Shown here one piece after another: positions 6,354 to 7,189 of a stretch of DNA of 7,189 bases (its first letter is position 1; every line of letters starts with the position of its first letter). Source of the stretch: Desulfobacterales bacterium. GTDB taxonomy: Bacteria > Desulfobacterota > Desulfobacteria > Desulfobacterales > DAOWNP01. The notes beneath the pieces were generated by a model that did no database searches, was not told the origin of the DNA, and was given only the letters and a program-made list of their open reading frames with translations. The stretch covers positions 1 through 7,189 of the forward strand of contig JASFBI010000091.1 of the NCBI GenBank assembly GCA_030149595.1, written 5' to 3'. Position numbers and translations under genes: made by a program.

Positions 6354-7189
6354 TTAAAGACCTGTTAAAAAGGAAGCTATTTGAAAATAGGAAAAAACAC
6401 TTGTTATATCGATAGCTGTTGTAACAAAAGGACCCGTTGCAATTGCCGGATCAACATTTATTCTAACAAATATCATAGGAACCAAAGACCCTATCAAAGC
6501 TGCTACAGACATGGATAAAACAACCGAAAGACCCACTGAAAAAGCCAATGCATTATTCCCAAAATCAACCTTTGCAACAACACCTATAAGCACTCCATAA
6601 ATAATCCCTATTATACAGCCTACCGACAGCTCTTTTAATACAATAGGCCATAAATCATTTATAGCTATACGCCCTGTTGCAAGCCCCCTTACCACAATAG
6701 TTGAAGACTGGGTACCTATATTTCCTCCCATTCCCATGATAACAGGAATAAAAGCTACAAGATATACAAAATTATTTAATTTTGTCACATAATAATCAAT
6801 TACAAAAAAAGCTATTAAGCCTCCTACGCAACTTGCAAATAACCATGGAAGCCTTATTTTTGTGCTGCGTAAAATTGATTTTGTCTCAATAAACTCATCC
6901 CCTACTCCTGCCATTTTTAAAATATCTTCTGTTGCCTCCTGCCTGAATACATCAATTACATCATCAACCGTTACTATTCCAACTATCCTGTTTGACTCAT
7001 CCACAACCGGCACAGCAAGAATATCATATCTGGCAACAATTTTTGCCACCTCCTCCTGATCAACATCTGTATGAACAGAAATAACATCTGTAAACATAAA
7101 TTTTTTAAGCATAGTATCAGGAGATACAACAACAAGCTGCCTCAAAGAGATAACTCCTGCTAATTTTTCATATTCATCAATAACATATA
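6354..7189 (-). CDS. mgtE: Magnesium transporter MgtE, C-terminal part (start beyond window)
   Basis: An inner-membrane Mg2+-selective channel gated by cytosolic Mg2+. The frame is open to the right edge: 277 residues are visible, so the N domain and most of the first CBS domain are missing. The apparent start near 7145 is an internal Leu codon (TTG), because upstream codons continue the CBS1 pattern VIDEYEKLAGVISLRQL. CBS2 follows (MFTDVISVHTDVDQ ... VPVVDESNRIVGIVTVDDVIDVF), with the acidic residues that bind regulatory Mg2+. A connecting helix ends near IRLPW, then come five membrane segments. The second includes the conserved GMGGNIGTQSSTIVVRGLATG region. The last carries DPAIATGPFVTTAIDITSVF, whose Asp in TTAID matches the pore Asp that binds Mg2+ in characterised MgtE. 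The gene ends at TAA 6354-6356 and recO starts 5 bp later, so it is the first visible gene of the operon. Confidence 0.95.
   Translation of the reverse strand, partial: YVIDEYEKLAGVISLRQLVVVSPDTMLKKFMFTDVISVHTDVDQEEVAKIVARYDILAVPVVDESNRIVGIVTVDDVIDVFRQEATEDILKMAGVGDEFIETKSILRSTKIRLPWLFASCVGGLIAFFVIDYYVTKLNNFVYLVAFIPVIMGMGGNIGTQSSTIVVRGLATGRIAINDLWPIVLKELSVGCIIGIIYGVLIGVVAKVDFGNNALAFSVGLSVVLSMSVAALIGSLVPMIFVRINVDPAIATGPFVTTAIDITSVFSYFQIASFLTGL

Noticed and set aside
7143..7145. A possible start codon giving a 263-residue MgtE
   Set aside because: The codon is TTG, and the frame upstream continues without a stop to the window edge with a clear CBS-domain pattern (VIDEYEKLAGVIS). The gene therefore starts outside the window.

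Overview
The window is about 7.2 kb of AT-rich DNA (roughly one third G+C by eye). Every recognisable gene lies on the minus strand, so transcription runs from right to left. The content is chromosomal housekeeping. No mobile element, phage gene, CRISPR array, tRNA or rRNA is visible. A two-subunit GlyQ/GlyS glycyl-tRNA synthetase, RecO, an NAD-dependent LigA and an MgtE transporter fix it as bacterial. The order mgtE-recO-GHMP kinase-glyQ-glyS, the AT-rich composition and the style of the proteins suggest a sulfate-reducer-like member of Desulfobacterota (former Deltaproteobacteria, perhaps Desulfobacterales). That placement is an inference from memory, not a measured result.

In order of transcription: (1) the C-terminal two thirds or so of an MgtE-type Mg2+ channel, whose start lies beyond the right edge; (2) recO, a recombination mediator, 5 bp after mgtE; (3) a GHMP-family small-molecule kinase, 7 bp after recO, probably acting on a sugar, with unknown substrate; (4) glyQ and (5) glyS, the alpha and beta subunits of glycyl-tRNA synthetase; (6) an 83-residue conserved-looking protein of unknown function behind a very strong ribosome binding site; (7) after a 94 bp gap with inverted repeats, a nucleoside phosphorylase; (8) the first 129 residues of ligA, whose start overlaps the phosphorylase end by 19 bp, running off the left edge.

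Gaps between genes 1 to 6 are 5 to 41 bp with no terminator, so this looks like one polycistronic unit. The phosphorylase and ligA are translationally coupled and may form a second unit starting in, or reading through, the 94 bp gap. Functions are mixed: Mg2+ uptake, DNA repair and ligation, glycine charging of tRNA and nucleoside salvage. The grouping therefore looks like a housekeeping operon rather than one pathway.

I found no clear new defence, toxin or mobile system. The items most worth following up are the uncharacterised GHMP kinase inside a translation/repair operon and the 83-residue protein, which resembles the PC4 single-stranded-nucleic-acid-binding pattern by eye.
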